From: Neobacillus driksii
Lineage (GTDB): Bacteria > Bacillota > Bacilli > Bacillales > Cytobacillaceae
DNA: 64,000 bases
Assembly: GCF_013409995.1 (NCBI RefSeq)
Contig: NZ_JACCBX010000016.1
Location: 62,001-126,000, forward strand
Direction of reading: 5' to 3'
Made by a program: the position numbers and the translations under genes. Every line of letters starts with the position of its first letter. Within the stretch, counting starts at the first letter, position 1. Under the pieces are notes generated by a model, which saw nothing but the letters and a program-made list of their open reading frames with translations, was not told the DNA's origin and ran no database searches. Positions 8,615 to 16,744 of the stretch are shown here, piece by piece.

Positions 8615-9406
8615 TTACAGATTAAAACTCACCTGAAAATTATCCTTGTATCTAGCAACGGTTAAATCCAAATATTCTTTTTCTATGTCTATTCCTGTAT
8701 ATCCCCGATTCAACAAACGAGCCGCAACGCCTGTTGTACCACTCCCGTTAAAAGGGTCCAGTATCTGGTCGCCTTCATCAGTAGAAGCCAATATTATTCT
8801 CTTTAATAGTTCTAAGGGTTTTTGAGTTGGATGTTTGCCAAATTTCTTCTCTGATTTACTAGTAGTAGAAAATTTCCAAACATCTTTCATTTGCTTTCCA
8901 CCATTTACTTCCTTCATCAGTTGATAATTAAACTTATGTTTTGCTTTTTTACTTTTTCTCGCCCAAAGAATTGTTTCTGTAGAATGGGTAAAAAATCTAC
9001 AACTAAGGTTTGGTGATGGATTTGACTTTTCCCAAATAATATTATTGAGGATTTTATAATCAAGTTCCTCTAGTGCCATTCCAATCGAATAAATATTATG
9101 ATAAGTGCCAGATATCCATATTGTCCCATCTTTTTTTAAAAGCCTTTTACATTCATTTAGCCAAAGCTTATTAAATTTGTGTTTTTCTTCAATTGATAGG
9201 GACTTATCCCATTCCCCTTTATCAACAGAAACCATCCTGCCAGAGCTACAGGTAATACCGCCACTAGAAAGAAAATATGGTGGGTCCGCAAATATCATAT
9301 CGAAACTTCCCTCTGGAAGACTTTTCATAATTTCCAAACTATCGCCAAGTATGAGATTAAAATTCTCATCTGAAAAATAATTATGGTTATTTGTATTACT
9401 TGTCAT
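8615..9406 (-). CDS. dpnA: DpnA-type GATC adenine-N6 methyltransferase
   Basis: A 263-residue beta-class DNA methyltransferase. The catalytic DPPY motif is at 41-44 near the N terminus and the SAM-binding motif DPFNGSGTTG is at 217-226, so the order is beta-type. Remembered similarity to pneumococcal M2.DpnII (DpnA) is high across segments such as FADPPYFLSSGGI, MVSVDKGEWDKS, SPNLSCRFFTHSTETILWAR and KHPTQKPLELL. DpnA methylates adenine in GATC and, unusually, can methylate single-stranded DNA, protecting incoming transforming DNA. The start follows AGAGGTGA. It is downstream of the DpnII nuclease gene on the same strand with about 110 bases between, while the Dam-like partner is divergent. 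Confidence 0.9.
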   Translation of the reverse strand: MTSNTNNHNYFSDENFNLILGDSLEIMKSLPEGSFDMIFADPPYFLSSGGITCSSGRMVSVDKGEWDKSLSIEEKHKFNKLWLNECKRLLKKDGTIWISGTYHNIYSIGMALEELDYKILNNIIWEKSNPSPNLSCRFFTHSTETILWARKSKKAKHKFNYQLMKEVNGGKQMKDVWKFSTTSKSEKKFGKHPTQKPLELLKRIILASTDEGDQILDPFNGSGTTGVAARLLNRGYTGIDIEKEYLDLTVARYKDNFQVSFNL

Positions 9407-9516
9407 TGGTTCACCTCTTTTATAAATACAGTTTAAAATTAATGAGGGAACACTGCAAACACTAAATACTGGATAGAACTTGAAAAACTAATTATAAATA
9501 CAATTGGTTTAGGTTC

Positions 9517-10482
9517 TTAAGCTTTTATTTTATTTTCTAATAAAATAATTTCATCAAGAATACCCTCTGAAATCATTTGTAAATTTAAGGTATAATCATT
9601 TAAAATAAAGGTTTCCTCTAGTGCAGTTCTTGCCGTATGCCATCCCATACCATCTGTAACCCAAATAAATTTAATACCTTGATTCGAAAGAAATTTTTGT
9701 ACCTCTTTATACTCACCAGCAGTAGCTTTTAGTTTCGACCCACCACCACTATAATAGTTAACCTCTATTAGGGTTAATTTCCCATAATTATCAACAATGG
9801 CAAAATCAAACCTCCGATTGATTTTATCAACATTTATAGAGATATCCCAAGCATCTTTTAATTTGCTTTGTGTAGCTTGACTCATATATTTAAAATTATT
9901 TTTTGCACAAAATGCCTTAATGTATACCTCAAGTAGATTTTCCATGCTGGTACCGGTACGATTTTTCCGAGCATTGGTATCCATTCCAGCTTCTATTCCT
10001 TTACAATAATCTACTAAATTGCTAACTTCCTTATATACAAAAAACCTTTTTAATCCTGTTAAGTTAAAAAACACCTTTAAATCATTAATAATGTTTTCAT
10101 CCAAAGGAACTTTAGGGTCAAATAATTCTTTTTTATTTACTGCAATCATTGTCTTAATATCATCAATTACTGGTGTTTCTGCCATTTTGTTTAGTCTTGA
10201 AGCAATAAGTAATGGTAGGACTTTTCTAACTTTGGGGTAATCCATGATAAGATTAGTAAAGATGTCTTCAATTTCATCCTGTCCTAATCCTAATAATCTA
10301 TTAAGAATAAGTAGTTCTTTTTCAACTAAGCGAATATTTCCTAATACTTTATCAAAATCAACAAAATAATCCCAAGTAAATATGCTATCTTTTAATGTAT
10401 TTAATAAATAGCCAAAAGCCTCTTCATTATTCGATAAATTTCTATTAGAATAGTACGGTAACATTTTCAAAATTGCATCCAC
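9517..10482 (-). CDS. dpnB: Type II restriction endonuclease, DpnII family (GATC)
   Basis: A 321-residue protein matching R.DpnII by remembered sequence: PLLIASRL, NLVDYCKGIEAGMDTNARKN, RRFDFAIVDN followed by LIEVNYYSGGGSKL, and FIWVTDGMGWHTAR. The D...E-x-N arrangement around RFDFAI/IEVNYYS is the expected metal-binding nuclease core. The enzyme should cut unmethylated GATC. The listed GTG start at 10482 overlaps the GGAG ribosome site; TTG at 10470 or ATG at 10464 is more likely. The gene is transcribed divergently from the Dam-like methylase at 10649, unlike the pneumococcal dpnM-dpnA-dpnB operon, so nuclease and main methylase have separate promoters in a shared 160-bp region. Confidence 0.9.
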   Translation of the reverse strand: MDAILKMLPYYSNRNLSNNEEAFGYLLNTLKDSIFTWDYFVDFDKVLGNIRLVEKELLILNRLLGLGQDEIEDIFTNLIMDYPKVRKVLPLLIASRLNKMAETPVIDDIKTMIAVNKKELFDPKVPLDENIINDLKVFFNLTGLKRFFVYKEVSNLVDYCKGIEAGMDTNARKNRTGTSMENLLEVYIKAFCAKNNFKYMSQATQSKLKDAWDISINVDKINRRFDFAIVDNYGKLTLIEVNYYSGGGSKLKATAGEYKEVQKFLSNQGIKFIWVTDGMGWHTARTALEETFILNDYTLNLQMISEGILDEIILLENKIKA

Positions 10483-10620
10483 TCCAAAATTAAAATATCA
10501 ACCCATATAGTATATTAGTCTCATTTTTAGAGGATGTAAATCAAATTTGAAAATATTGTCTTTGGAAAGAATGTATATTTTTTCATTTACAAATAATAAT
10601 TTATGATAGAATATCTAAAA

Positions 10621-10636
10621 AGGAACATTCGTTCCT
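10621..10636. promoter_or_regulatory. LexA/DinR-like box before the Dam-like gene
   Basis: AGGAACATTCGTTCCT is an inverted repeat matching 12 of 14 positions of the Gram-positive SOS box CGAACRNRYGTTYC. It sits just before the ribosome site of dpnM and just after a possible promoter (TTTACA at 10586, TAGAAT at 10607, 15-base spacing), a good place for a repressor. Binding is not shown; it may simply be a hairpin or an operator for another factor. Confidence 0.4.
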
Positions 10637-10648
10637 ATGGAGGAAGAA

Positions 10649-11620
10649 ATGACTAAATTAAAACTCAAAGCAAAACCGTTTTTAAAATGGGCAGGTGGGA
10701 AAACACAATTACTACCGGTAATACACGAACGTATTCCAAATGAGGTTAAGTCAGGTAATATTAAATACTATGTAGAACCCTTTGTTGGCAGTGGTGCCGT
10801 ATTTATTGATTTATTACAAACAGAAGGTTATAGGTTTGAAAAGGCATATATTTGGGACGTTAATCCAGAATTAATCAATGTTTATAATATAATAAAAAGT
10901 AAATCAGTTTCTTTACTAATTGAAATTTTAAAAGAAAAAGACGCTGAATTTAATGGTACTGAGGACAAAAATGTTAGAAAGCACATTTATTCTAGTACCA
11001 GAGATAAATTCAATAAAGAATTAGAATTAATTGATAATGAAACTACATCTAAAGATTTCTACGTTGAAAGAGCAGCGGAATTTATTTTCTTAAATCGAAC
11101 ATGTTTTAATGGTTTATATAGGGTAAATAAGGCAGGCAAGTTCAATGTACCAATGGGCGATTATAAACATCCCAAAATATGTGATGAGGAAAATTTATTA
11201 GCTGTACATGAACTACTTGAGAAAGTCGAAATAAACCTAGGAGACTACAGAGAAAGCCAAGCAGTTATAGGGGACATTATTGAATCAGGAGAAAAGGTTT
11301 TTGTTTATTTTGACCCACCCTACAGACCTCTAAATGTAAGTTCTAGCTTTAATTCCTATAGTAAATTTGATTTTAATGATGAGAGTCAGACAGAATTAGC
11401 AGCGTATTTTAAAGAACTGGATGAATTAGGAGCGAGCCTAATGCTAAGTAATTCTGACCCTCATAACACTGATGAAACAGATGATTTTTTTGATGACCTA
11501 TATGAAGAAAATCTGCATGGTAGAAGAAATAATATTAGCAGAATACCAGCCAGAAGGAATATTAACTCTAAAGGTGATAAAAGAGGACATATTAATGAAT
11601 TATTAATAACCAATTATTAA
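10649..11620 (+). CDS. dpnM: DpnM/Dam-type GATC adenine-N6 methyltransferase
   Basis: An alpha-class adenine methyltransferase of about 323 residues. Near its N terminus stands PFLKWAGGKTQLLP, then EPFVGSGAVF (SAM binding, near 47-56 in the longer frame) and the catalytic DPPY at about 222-225 in FVYFDPPYRPL; LMLSNSDPHN and the C-terminal NELLITNY are also typical of Dam/DpnM. It should methylate GATC in double-stranded DNA and protect the host from the DpnII nuclease. The start is placed at ATG 10649 because the ATG at 10637 lies in the GGAGGAA ribosome site. It is divergent from the nuclease gene and ends at a strong terminator. Confidence 0.9.
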   Translation: MTKLKLKAKPFLKWAGGKTQLLPVIHERIPNEVKSGNIKYYVEPFVGSGAVFIDLLQTEGYRFEKAYIWDVNPELINVYNIIKSKSVSLLIEILKEKDAEFNGTEDKNVRKHIYSSTRDKFNKELELIDNETTSKDFYVERAAEFIFLNRTCFNGLYRVNKAGKFNVPMGDYKHPKICDEENLLAVHELLEKVEINLGDYRESQAVIGDIIESGEKVFVYFDPPYRPLNVSSSFNSYSKFDFNDESQTELAAYFKELDELGASLMLSNSDPHNTDETDDFFDDLYEENLHGRRNNISRIPARRNINSKGDKRGHINELLITNY

Positions 11621-11650
11621 TATCCCTGTGTATTACAGGGATATTTTTTC
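11619..11650 (+). terminator. Terminator of dpnM
   Basis: AATATCCCTGT-GTATT-ACAGGGATATT (11619-11645) followed by a T run. It starts inside the stop codon of dpnM. Confidence 0.9.
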
Positions 11651-11667
11651 CAAATTTGACTAATATC

Positions 11668-11699
11668 AAAAAGGATGGGAAAGTTTCTTACCCATCCTT
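11668..11699 (-). terminator. Terminator of the AIPR-HNH operon
   Basis: AAGGATGGG (11671-11679) pairs with CCCATCCTT (11691-11699); on the minus strand it is followed by T5. It overlaps the stop codon of the HNH gene. Confidence 0.85.
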
Positions 11700-12072
11700 A
11701 ATCAATTTCTTCATTAATTAATTTTTTGAAAACATCCCTCTGATGAGCAATAAAAAAGCGAGGATTTACATGGTTAATACTACCTTTAAGTGTTTTATTA
11801 TGATATTCATCATCTTCATAATAAAATACCGCTTTTTTATGAAGATAATCAATTGTAAAATTACCATCATCAAATTCAGCGTGGTGACTAGGGCATAAAC
11901 CAATTATGTTGCTATATTTGTCATATTCTGGGGCAGATTCAAATTTTAATACATGTGCGCCAATAACCTTTAGTTTCCCATGTCGGTTTTTTTTGTTCCA
12001 ACCACATATCACACACATATTACCACTTAAAAAGACCCCTAATTCTTTTGAATCTTTATTCCTTTTACTCAA
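11698..12072 (-). CDS. HNH endonuclease-domain protein
   Basis: A protein of about 124 residues with a complete HNH nuclease core: a CVIC zinc pair, GAHV carrying the first catalytic His, a conserved Asn in SNIIGLCPSHH, and the second CxxHH segment followed by FDDGNFTI. HNH domains cut DNA using one divalent metal. The likely start is TTG at 12072, whose TTGA overlaps the TGA stop of the AIPR gene and which has GGAGG about 11 bases upstream inside that gene. A TTG at 12090 would give 130 residues but lacks a ribosome site. Tight overlap with the AIPR gene suggests a two-gene system in which this is the nuclease effector; that is inference. Confidence 0.8.
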   Translation of the reverse strand: MSKRNKDSKELGVFLSGNMCVICGWNKKNRHGKLKVIGAHVLKFESAPEYDKYSNIIGLCPSHHAEFDDGNFTIDYLHKKAVFYYEDDEYHNKTLKGSINHVNPRFFIAHQRDVFKKLINEEID

Positions 12073-13283
12073 TATTGATATGTCCTCCAAGGTTGATTCT
12101 GAGGATTTTTCTTGTTTAATTCTTTAATTTTGTTTTCAACAATATTATACAATATTTCCCAAAGATTGCTATCTTTGCTTGCCCTGTTAAGGTCGTTATG
12201 ATACGTTGTTTTATATGTGTATTTAATCTTTTCAATTAACTCTTTTTTACATTCGTCAAATAATGTATTTGGATTATAAAGCCAACCGCAAATATGTTGC
12301 TGTACATCTAAATAAACATTTGCACGAAAACAAGCAAGTAAAGGGTATTGCAGTTGTTTTGGTAAAATATATTCTGGTTTTCTTCCAAAAAAAATGGTCT
12401 GATATTTAGTTCCACTCCTTTGGATTATTGAGGTAAAAGAAGCTAATCTTGTATCAATGTGAAAGTTACAAATCATATGTTCATGAAGTTCGATAATGTC
12501 ATTAATAAGTGGATAAACATGTTCATACATTACCGCATTTTTTTCCCACTTTTTAAAAGCAGCTGCTTTTCCTGAAGCAGATACTGTTGGTTGGTCTTGA
12601 ACAGAAGAATATCGACTTGAATACAGATTGACATTGAAAACATTAATCATTGCAATTAAGTCGTTTGCTTTGAGGGGATTATTATTAGGCACCACTCTTC
12701 CCTGATGCCACTCAATTGATTTTTCATAATTACTATCCATGCATTTTTTTATTCCTTCAAATAGTCCCTTCTTCTCAGCAATGCTATAAGGTAAAACAGG
12801 GGTAGTTGTATTTTTTGCAGCAGCTATCTGAGCAAGTTTTTCTTTCGAAAAGTCCCCTACAGTAATTGTTGCCTTGACAAGTGATTTAGAAGTATCAAAC
12901 AACTCCTGAGCATCCATAATTGCAAGTTGTGTATGTGCTCCGTTGACAATTCCTGTACCAGGCTCAAAAGTTATTCGTACTTTCTTCCTTTTTTTGTCAA
13001 CTATTTTTACATCAGTTGCAATAACATCAATCCCCAAACTATATTCATAAAAGTCCAAAGGTGAAAATCGTAGACAGTTCAACATATCACGGTATGGGAC
13101 GGACTTTAAACAACTAGGTGTCCGAACATTAGCATCAATTGGAAGGGCTTTAAACTTGTGGCACTTTATATAAAGTGTATATTCAGGGTTACTTTGAGGC
13201 TGTGTATGTACTATATCATTACATTCTACTTCAACCACAATTGGAGTTACTGCTGCTTTTGTCTCTGGTGTAATAGAAACCAT
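12069..13283 (-). CDS. AIPR-like abortive infection protein
   Basis: A 404-residue protein with a FEPGTGIVNGAHTQLAIMD segment that resembles the conserved NG-(A/C)-(H/Q)-T motif of the AIPR family (abortive phage infection resistance), followed by a helical region with ATITVGDFSKEKLAQIAAAKN and a C-terminal helical domain. The biochemical role of AIPR proteins is poorly known; several lie in phage-defence loci. The start ATG at 13283 follows CGGAGGAAAAATAAAC; an earlier in-frame ATG at 13358 lacks a ribosome site. It is coupled to the HNH gene downstream. Family assignment rests on a short motif plus context. Confidence 0.6.
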   Translation of the reverse strand: MVSITPETKAAVTPIVVEVECNDIVHTQPQSNPEYTLYIKCHKFKALPIDANVRTPSCLKSVPYRDMLNCLRFSPLDFYEYSLGIDVIATDVKIVDKKRKKVRITFEPGTGIVNGAHTQLAIMDAQELFDTSKSLVKATITVGDFSKEKLAQIAAAKNTTTPVLPYSIAEKKGLFEGIKKCMDSNYEKSIEWHQGRVVPNNNPLKANDLIAMINVFNVNLYSSRYSSVQDQPTVSASGKAAAFKKWEKNAVMYEHVYPLINDIIELHEHMICNFHIDTRLASFTSIIQRSGTKYQTIFFGRKPEYILPKQLQYPLLACFRANVYLDVQQHICGWLYNPNTLFDECKKELIEKIKYTYKTTYHNDLNRASKDSNLWEILYNIVENKIKELNKKNPQNQPWRTYQY

Positions 13284-13720
13284 GTTTATTTTTCCTCCGA
13301 GTTTCGTTTTTTCTATAATTAGGTATTTCTCACCAAGATATTCATAATAAGGAAACAATATAATCAGGAAAATGTTCCCTCGGTCAGAAAATACCCCAAT
13401 ACCATCACAATGTAAAAAAGGGAAACCTCCAACTGATAATATATTTTTTATAGTGGAAGATGAATAGAGGCATTATACATAATAAGGAACAAAGGGAAAG
13501 GAGGTCGCCACTAGCCATCCTATATGTTTTTATTAACTATAATAGAACCATACTTTTTCTAACATTATAATAAAATGAAATAAAACAAGAAGGACATTCC
13601 TCCCCCTGCTTAACAATAATTATAAATATATGACCAGAAACCTTAACAAGATACCCCTCTTTACCCATTTATTGGTATAATGTTAACGTATCACTTTTTA
13701 TCTATAAGGGGGTAATGTAC
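13284..13720. other. Divergent intergenic region, 437 bp, no gene seen
   Basis: This space separates the AIPR gene (minus) and the 162-residue gene (plus). A TATAAT at 13676-13681 is the likely -10 element for the plus gene, without a clear -35 element. The rest is AT-rich and shows no ORF with a ribosome site and no strong hairpin. Confidence 0.5.
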
Positions 13721-14209
13721 ATGGCAATTCTAAAGCAATATTCTGATGGTACTACCATAACTCGGTCACGAGGAAGAATTGATGATTGGTGTATTTTTGT
13801 AGATAATAGAGCACCTTATGATAGTGACTATTTTAATGAGTTACATCAATTAGCCAATGATTATGGTGTTAATAAGGTCTACAACGATTTTAAATCCATA
13901 TATGATAAAACAACTGACGAAATTAACCCAGCAATATTTGACGACTTTATTCCTTCCATTGCTTCGACATACGGAAATGATAGTTTAAGAGTTGAAAAGT
14001 TATTTGGTACTTTTTACACGGTTATGCTTGCAGAAGAAAATAGGTATTTCGGAAGAACAAAAACAAAACTTGGTAAAAGAGTAAAAGGATTAGCAGCTTA
14101 TCAAATCCTTTTTGAAAATTACTCCATTAAAGATGCTTGTGATTTTAGTAAAGGAAGAGGTTGGCAAGAGTTAGCGGGACTTTGCGATTCCCGTGGACTG
14201 CAGAGATAA
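13721..14209 (+). CDS. Hypothetical protein, paralogue of the gene at 7292-7786
   Basis: A 162-residue protein of unknown function, homologous over its whole length to the protein at 7292-7786 (see that entry for matching segments). It keeps the DGTT...RIDDW start, the VEKLFGTFYTVMLAEENRY helix, the KLGKRVKG turn and a final ...ELAGLCDSRG helix. The start is ATG 13721, eight bases after AAGGGGG; the ATG at 13715 is too close to the ribosome site. It ends three bases before a strong bidirectional terminator, so it is a single-gene unit convergent with the DGQHR gene. No motif points to an activity. Confidence 0.65.
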   Translation: MAILKQYSDGTTITRSRGRIDDWCIFVDNRAPYDSDYFNELHQLANDYGVNKVYNDFKSIYDKTTDEINPAIFDDFIPSIASTYGNDSLRVEKLFGTFYTVMLAEENRYFGRTKTKLGKRVKGLAAYQILFENYSIKDACDFSKGRGWQELAGLCDSRGLQR

Positions 14210-14210
14210 A

Positions 14211-14250
14211 AATAAAAACTTAGACATTTTAAAATGTCTAAGTTTTTATT
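14211..14250. terminator. Perfect 40-bp bidirectional terminator
   Basis: A perfect palindrome with 20-base arms and no loop bases at its centre (TTTTAAAA), carrying AATAAAAA and TTTTTATT ends. It separates the convergent genes at 13721-14209 and 14287-15483. Confidence 0.9.
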
Positions 14251-14286
14251 TCTAATAGATGCTTAGGCTTTTTTTGGTTATTTAAC

Positions 14287-15483
14287 CTAGTTTCCAGTGA
14301 ATTCCTTTTCTTTAAAATACTTATATTTGCTATCTAAAAGCCCAAGCATTTCATCATCTCCCAATACCTTATGTGCTAAGTGCTTAAATAATTTAACTTG
14401 AAAGGCTTGACCAGCTGCACTTCCCCATTTTTCCTTGGAAAAGTCCTCTTTGCTTAAATTACCAAAAAACTCCTTTAAATTTGCTTTTTTAAATGGTTTG
14501 TTATTAATATTAAAATGAATATAAACATAATAAAGTAACTTCATCAGTGCCCCGAATCCAGTAGTTTTTAAAAATACATAGTCTTTTTTATTTTTCCATT
14601 CCTCTGGAAACATCTCACTAATCGAAAGGAAATAACTTAAAAGTAATTGAATTATTTCTTTATTATCTTTTCCCTGTAAAAACGATTTATGTTTGTTCGT
14701 TCGACGCTCTTTAACATACTTAATTAATTCATCAATAAACGCTGATTGGGATATAGAACCATATCCGGTACCAAGCATTTTTATTTCTTCATAAAAGGGA
14801 GAAATTTCATTAATATTTAACCATTTTACAATTCCATGACAACGTTTAATTTCGTTATATTCTCCTGTATCAAATGCTTGGAGATCATATAAAAGAGATT
14901 TATTTACAGGTCTCTGGTTCCCGTTAATAGTTGCAAATATCTCTGCTTGAAGCGGTATTTCTAAGTTTAAAAAGAATGTTACAACCAAATCGTATTCTTC
15001 AACTTTATCCTCTGCTCCAACAAACGCAGCCAGTCGATGCTGACCATCGACAACGAAAGCATTAACCTGGTCACGATATATTTTTAGTGTATACATTCCA
15101 GGAACTTCAGAATCATTTAGTTCAAATCCTTCTTCGTACTTTTCTAGAAGTTCTTCTTCATTCTCGTCTTTAAACTTAGTATTTAAAGCAATAATTAAGC
15201 TATTTGGAAAAATCCCTTCTTTTTCTTTTATGTAAGTTGCTAATTTTTCTAATCGGTTTAACTCCAGTACCCTTTGTATTCCCTCTTCTTCTGAAAATCC
15301 ACCATGAAGCTTTTCTTTTACTTCATTCAGATACTTATTTTTTTGACTTTCTTGGCTTCCACGCCATTTTACTGTTGCTATGCTGATTAAATCACTAGCT
15401 TTTATCTTCCCAATATAAAAAACATTATTGTTCTGTTCAACTTCGAATACATTAACAGTTATAGTTTTTTCGTTACCACTCAT
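14287..15483 (-). CDS. DGQHR-domain (DndB-like) protein
   Basis: A 398-residue protein with the hallmark VVDGQHRLAAF at about 144-154 and the second conserved patch FATINGNQRPVNKSLLYDL near 183-201. This family includes DndB, the regulator of DNA phosphorothioation, and DpdB of deazaguanine DNA modification; ParB-like NTPase chemistry has been proposed for relatives. No dndA, dndC-E or dpd gene lies in the window, so this looks like a stand-alone relative of the kind seen in defence islands. The start follows GGGAGGTTTAACCAA. It is 17 bases downstream of a membrane coiled-coil gene, and the two form an operon ending at the 14,230 terminator. Confidence 0.75.
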   Translation of the reverse strand: MSGNEKTITVNVFEVEQNNNVFYIGKIKASDLISIATVKWRGSQESQKNKYLNEVKEKLHGGFSEEEGIQRVLELNRLEKLATYIKEKEGIFPNSLIIALNTKFKDENEEELLEKYEEGFELNDSEVPGMYTLKIYRDQVNAFVVDGQHRLAAFVGAEDKVEEYDLVVTFFLNLEIPLQAEIFATINGNQRPVNKSLLYDLQAFDTGEYNEIKRCHGIVKWLNINEISPFYEEIKMLGTGYGSISQSAFIDELIKYVKERRTNKHKSFLQGKDNKEIIQLLLSYFLSISEMFPEEWKNKKDYVFLKTTGFGALMKLLYYVYIHFNINNKPFKKANLKEFFGNLSKEDFSKEKWGSAAGQAFQVKLFKHLAHKVLGDDEMLGLLDSKYKYFKEKEFTGN

Positions 15484-15500
15484 TTGGTTAAACCTCCCTT

Positions 15501-16307
15501 CTACAATTCATTTGCGTCTATTTCTTCCAATAAAGCTTCATTTTCTATTTCTAAACCATCAGAAATCTTTTGCGTTGTAGGGTTATCAATTATTCCTGAT
15601 GCTTCATGTGCAACCTCAGCAACAGCTTGTTTAAAATTATCATTGCTTCCATCCTTATTAAAAACCTCAAATGCATCTTTTAATTTTGACATTATGGTGA
15701 TTATCCCTACACTTTTGTTTTCAAGGTCATCAAATTTTGTATAAAATCCACCAATTTTTTCAGCTTTAACATCAATTTCTTTTTTTGTCTCTTCTATTGA
15801 TGTAGCAGAAGCTTCTATTTCTGCCAGTATAGAGACTGCACTTGTTTTGGCTTCAGCTGCAGCTAATTGTGTCTCTGCGACCTGCGTTTTCAATAATGTG
15901 AGTTCCTCAAAATGTGCTTTAGCTTTCTTTGAGTTTATATGGTCATTTATTGCTAGAAATGTGGCAATACCAGCCACAAAGGTAGCAAACAAAAGCAGTG
16001 TGGAATACATGAAGTCCTTGTCAGAAGTAATTGATTCAATTCTGTCATTCATTTGGGCAACAGTTTTATCGTAAACGTCCTTATATGTGTCGGTATCTAT
16101 TTTGCCCTTAGTTTCCGTCTTTAGTTCTTCTATATCATTTTCAATTTGATTAATTTTTTCATTAATTATTGAATTTTGCACTTCTTGGTTCTTTTCATCT
16201 GCTACATTAGTCTCAGCATCAACTTTAATAGAAATAGATAAGACTATCATTACAATTGTTAATATTAAAATTTTTCCTTTTATAAAAGATGAAAACAAAG
16301 CCTTCAT
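15501..16307 (-). CDS. Membrane-anchored coiled-coil protein
   Basis: A 268-residue protein of unknown family. Residues 1-31 look like a signal peptide or signal anchor (KGKILILTIVMIVLSISIKV then DA). A heptad-rich region covers about 40-92, a single clear membrane helix spans about 101-120 (YSTLLLFATFVAGIATFLAI), and a long second coiled coil covers about 125-205. If the first segment is cleaved, the first coiled coil would be outside and the second inside the cell. It is the first gene of an operon with the DGQHR protein. A membrane sensor or anchor for that partner is a reasonable inference; nothing catalytic is visible. Confidence 0.6.
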   Translation of the reverse strand: MKALFSSFIKGKILILTIVMIVLSISIKVDAETNVADEKNQEVQNSIINEKINQIENDIEELKTETKGKIDTDTYKDVYDKTVAQMNDRIESITSDKDFMYSTLLLFATFVAGIATFLAINDHINSKKAKAHFEELTLLKTQVAETQLAAAEAKTSAVSILAEIEASATSIEETKKEIDVKAEKIGGFYTKFDDLENKSVGIITIMSKLKDAFEVFNKDGSNDNFKQAVAEVAHEASGIIDNPTTQKISDGLEIENEALLEEIDANEL

Positions 16308-16594
16308 TTTCTTCCTCCCACTTTACTTATGCTGGAAAATATCACCTACCATTCTACTTTACTATATTTGTATTAAAGGGAAAAGCATAGGATAAAGATT
16401 TTGGGTATCAAACAAAAAATAGTTCTAAAGCCCCAAAAAGTTTTCTTTAGAATTTATGTTTTTTAAGTTTAAATTCTTTATTCTAAGAATGAATGATGGT
16501 CAAGCTTAGTCAAGCCGGCTAGCAAGGATAACTTATTAAATATTATTTAAAGAATACAGCTTACCATCCAAATTATATTTGGAGGTTATTAAAA
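16308..16594. other. Divergent intergenic region, 287 bp
   Basis: It separates the coiled-coil gene (minus) from the recombinase unit (plus). It holds a run of AT-rich sequence and the GGAGG ribosome site of the 49-residue ORF at 16,581; no ORF or strong hairpin is seen. Confidence 0.4.
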
Positions 16595-16744
16595 ATGAAA
16601 AAACAAGTAACTTATTCTTTCGTGGCTAAATCACCTTCATTTGAATCATTATTGAAGGATTTATTAATAAAGGAACAAGATACTTTTTTTGAAGAGCTAT
16701 TTCAGGAGGACAAAGAACATGAGGAAGAAAACGACGCAGCATAA
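16595..16744 (+). CDS. Small acidic protein overlapping the serine recombinase
   Basis: A 49-residue ORF that begins 14 bases after TTTGGAGG and ends in a run of acidic residues (EDKEHEEENDAA). Its last 26 bases overlap the start of the recombinase gene, and the recombinase ribosome site AGGAGG lies inside it, so translation is probably coupled. Small proteins beside large serine recombinases are sometimes recombination directionality factors or regulators. I have no family match, so that role is only a suggestion. Confidence 0.55.
   Translation: MKKQVTYSFVAKSPSFESLLKDLLIKEQDTFFEELFQEDKEHEEENDAA

Noticed and set aside
14287..15483. Complete Dnd phosphorothioation or Dpd system
   Set aside because: Only a DGQHR protein is present; no DndA, C, D, E or dpd homologues are in the window.
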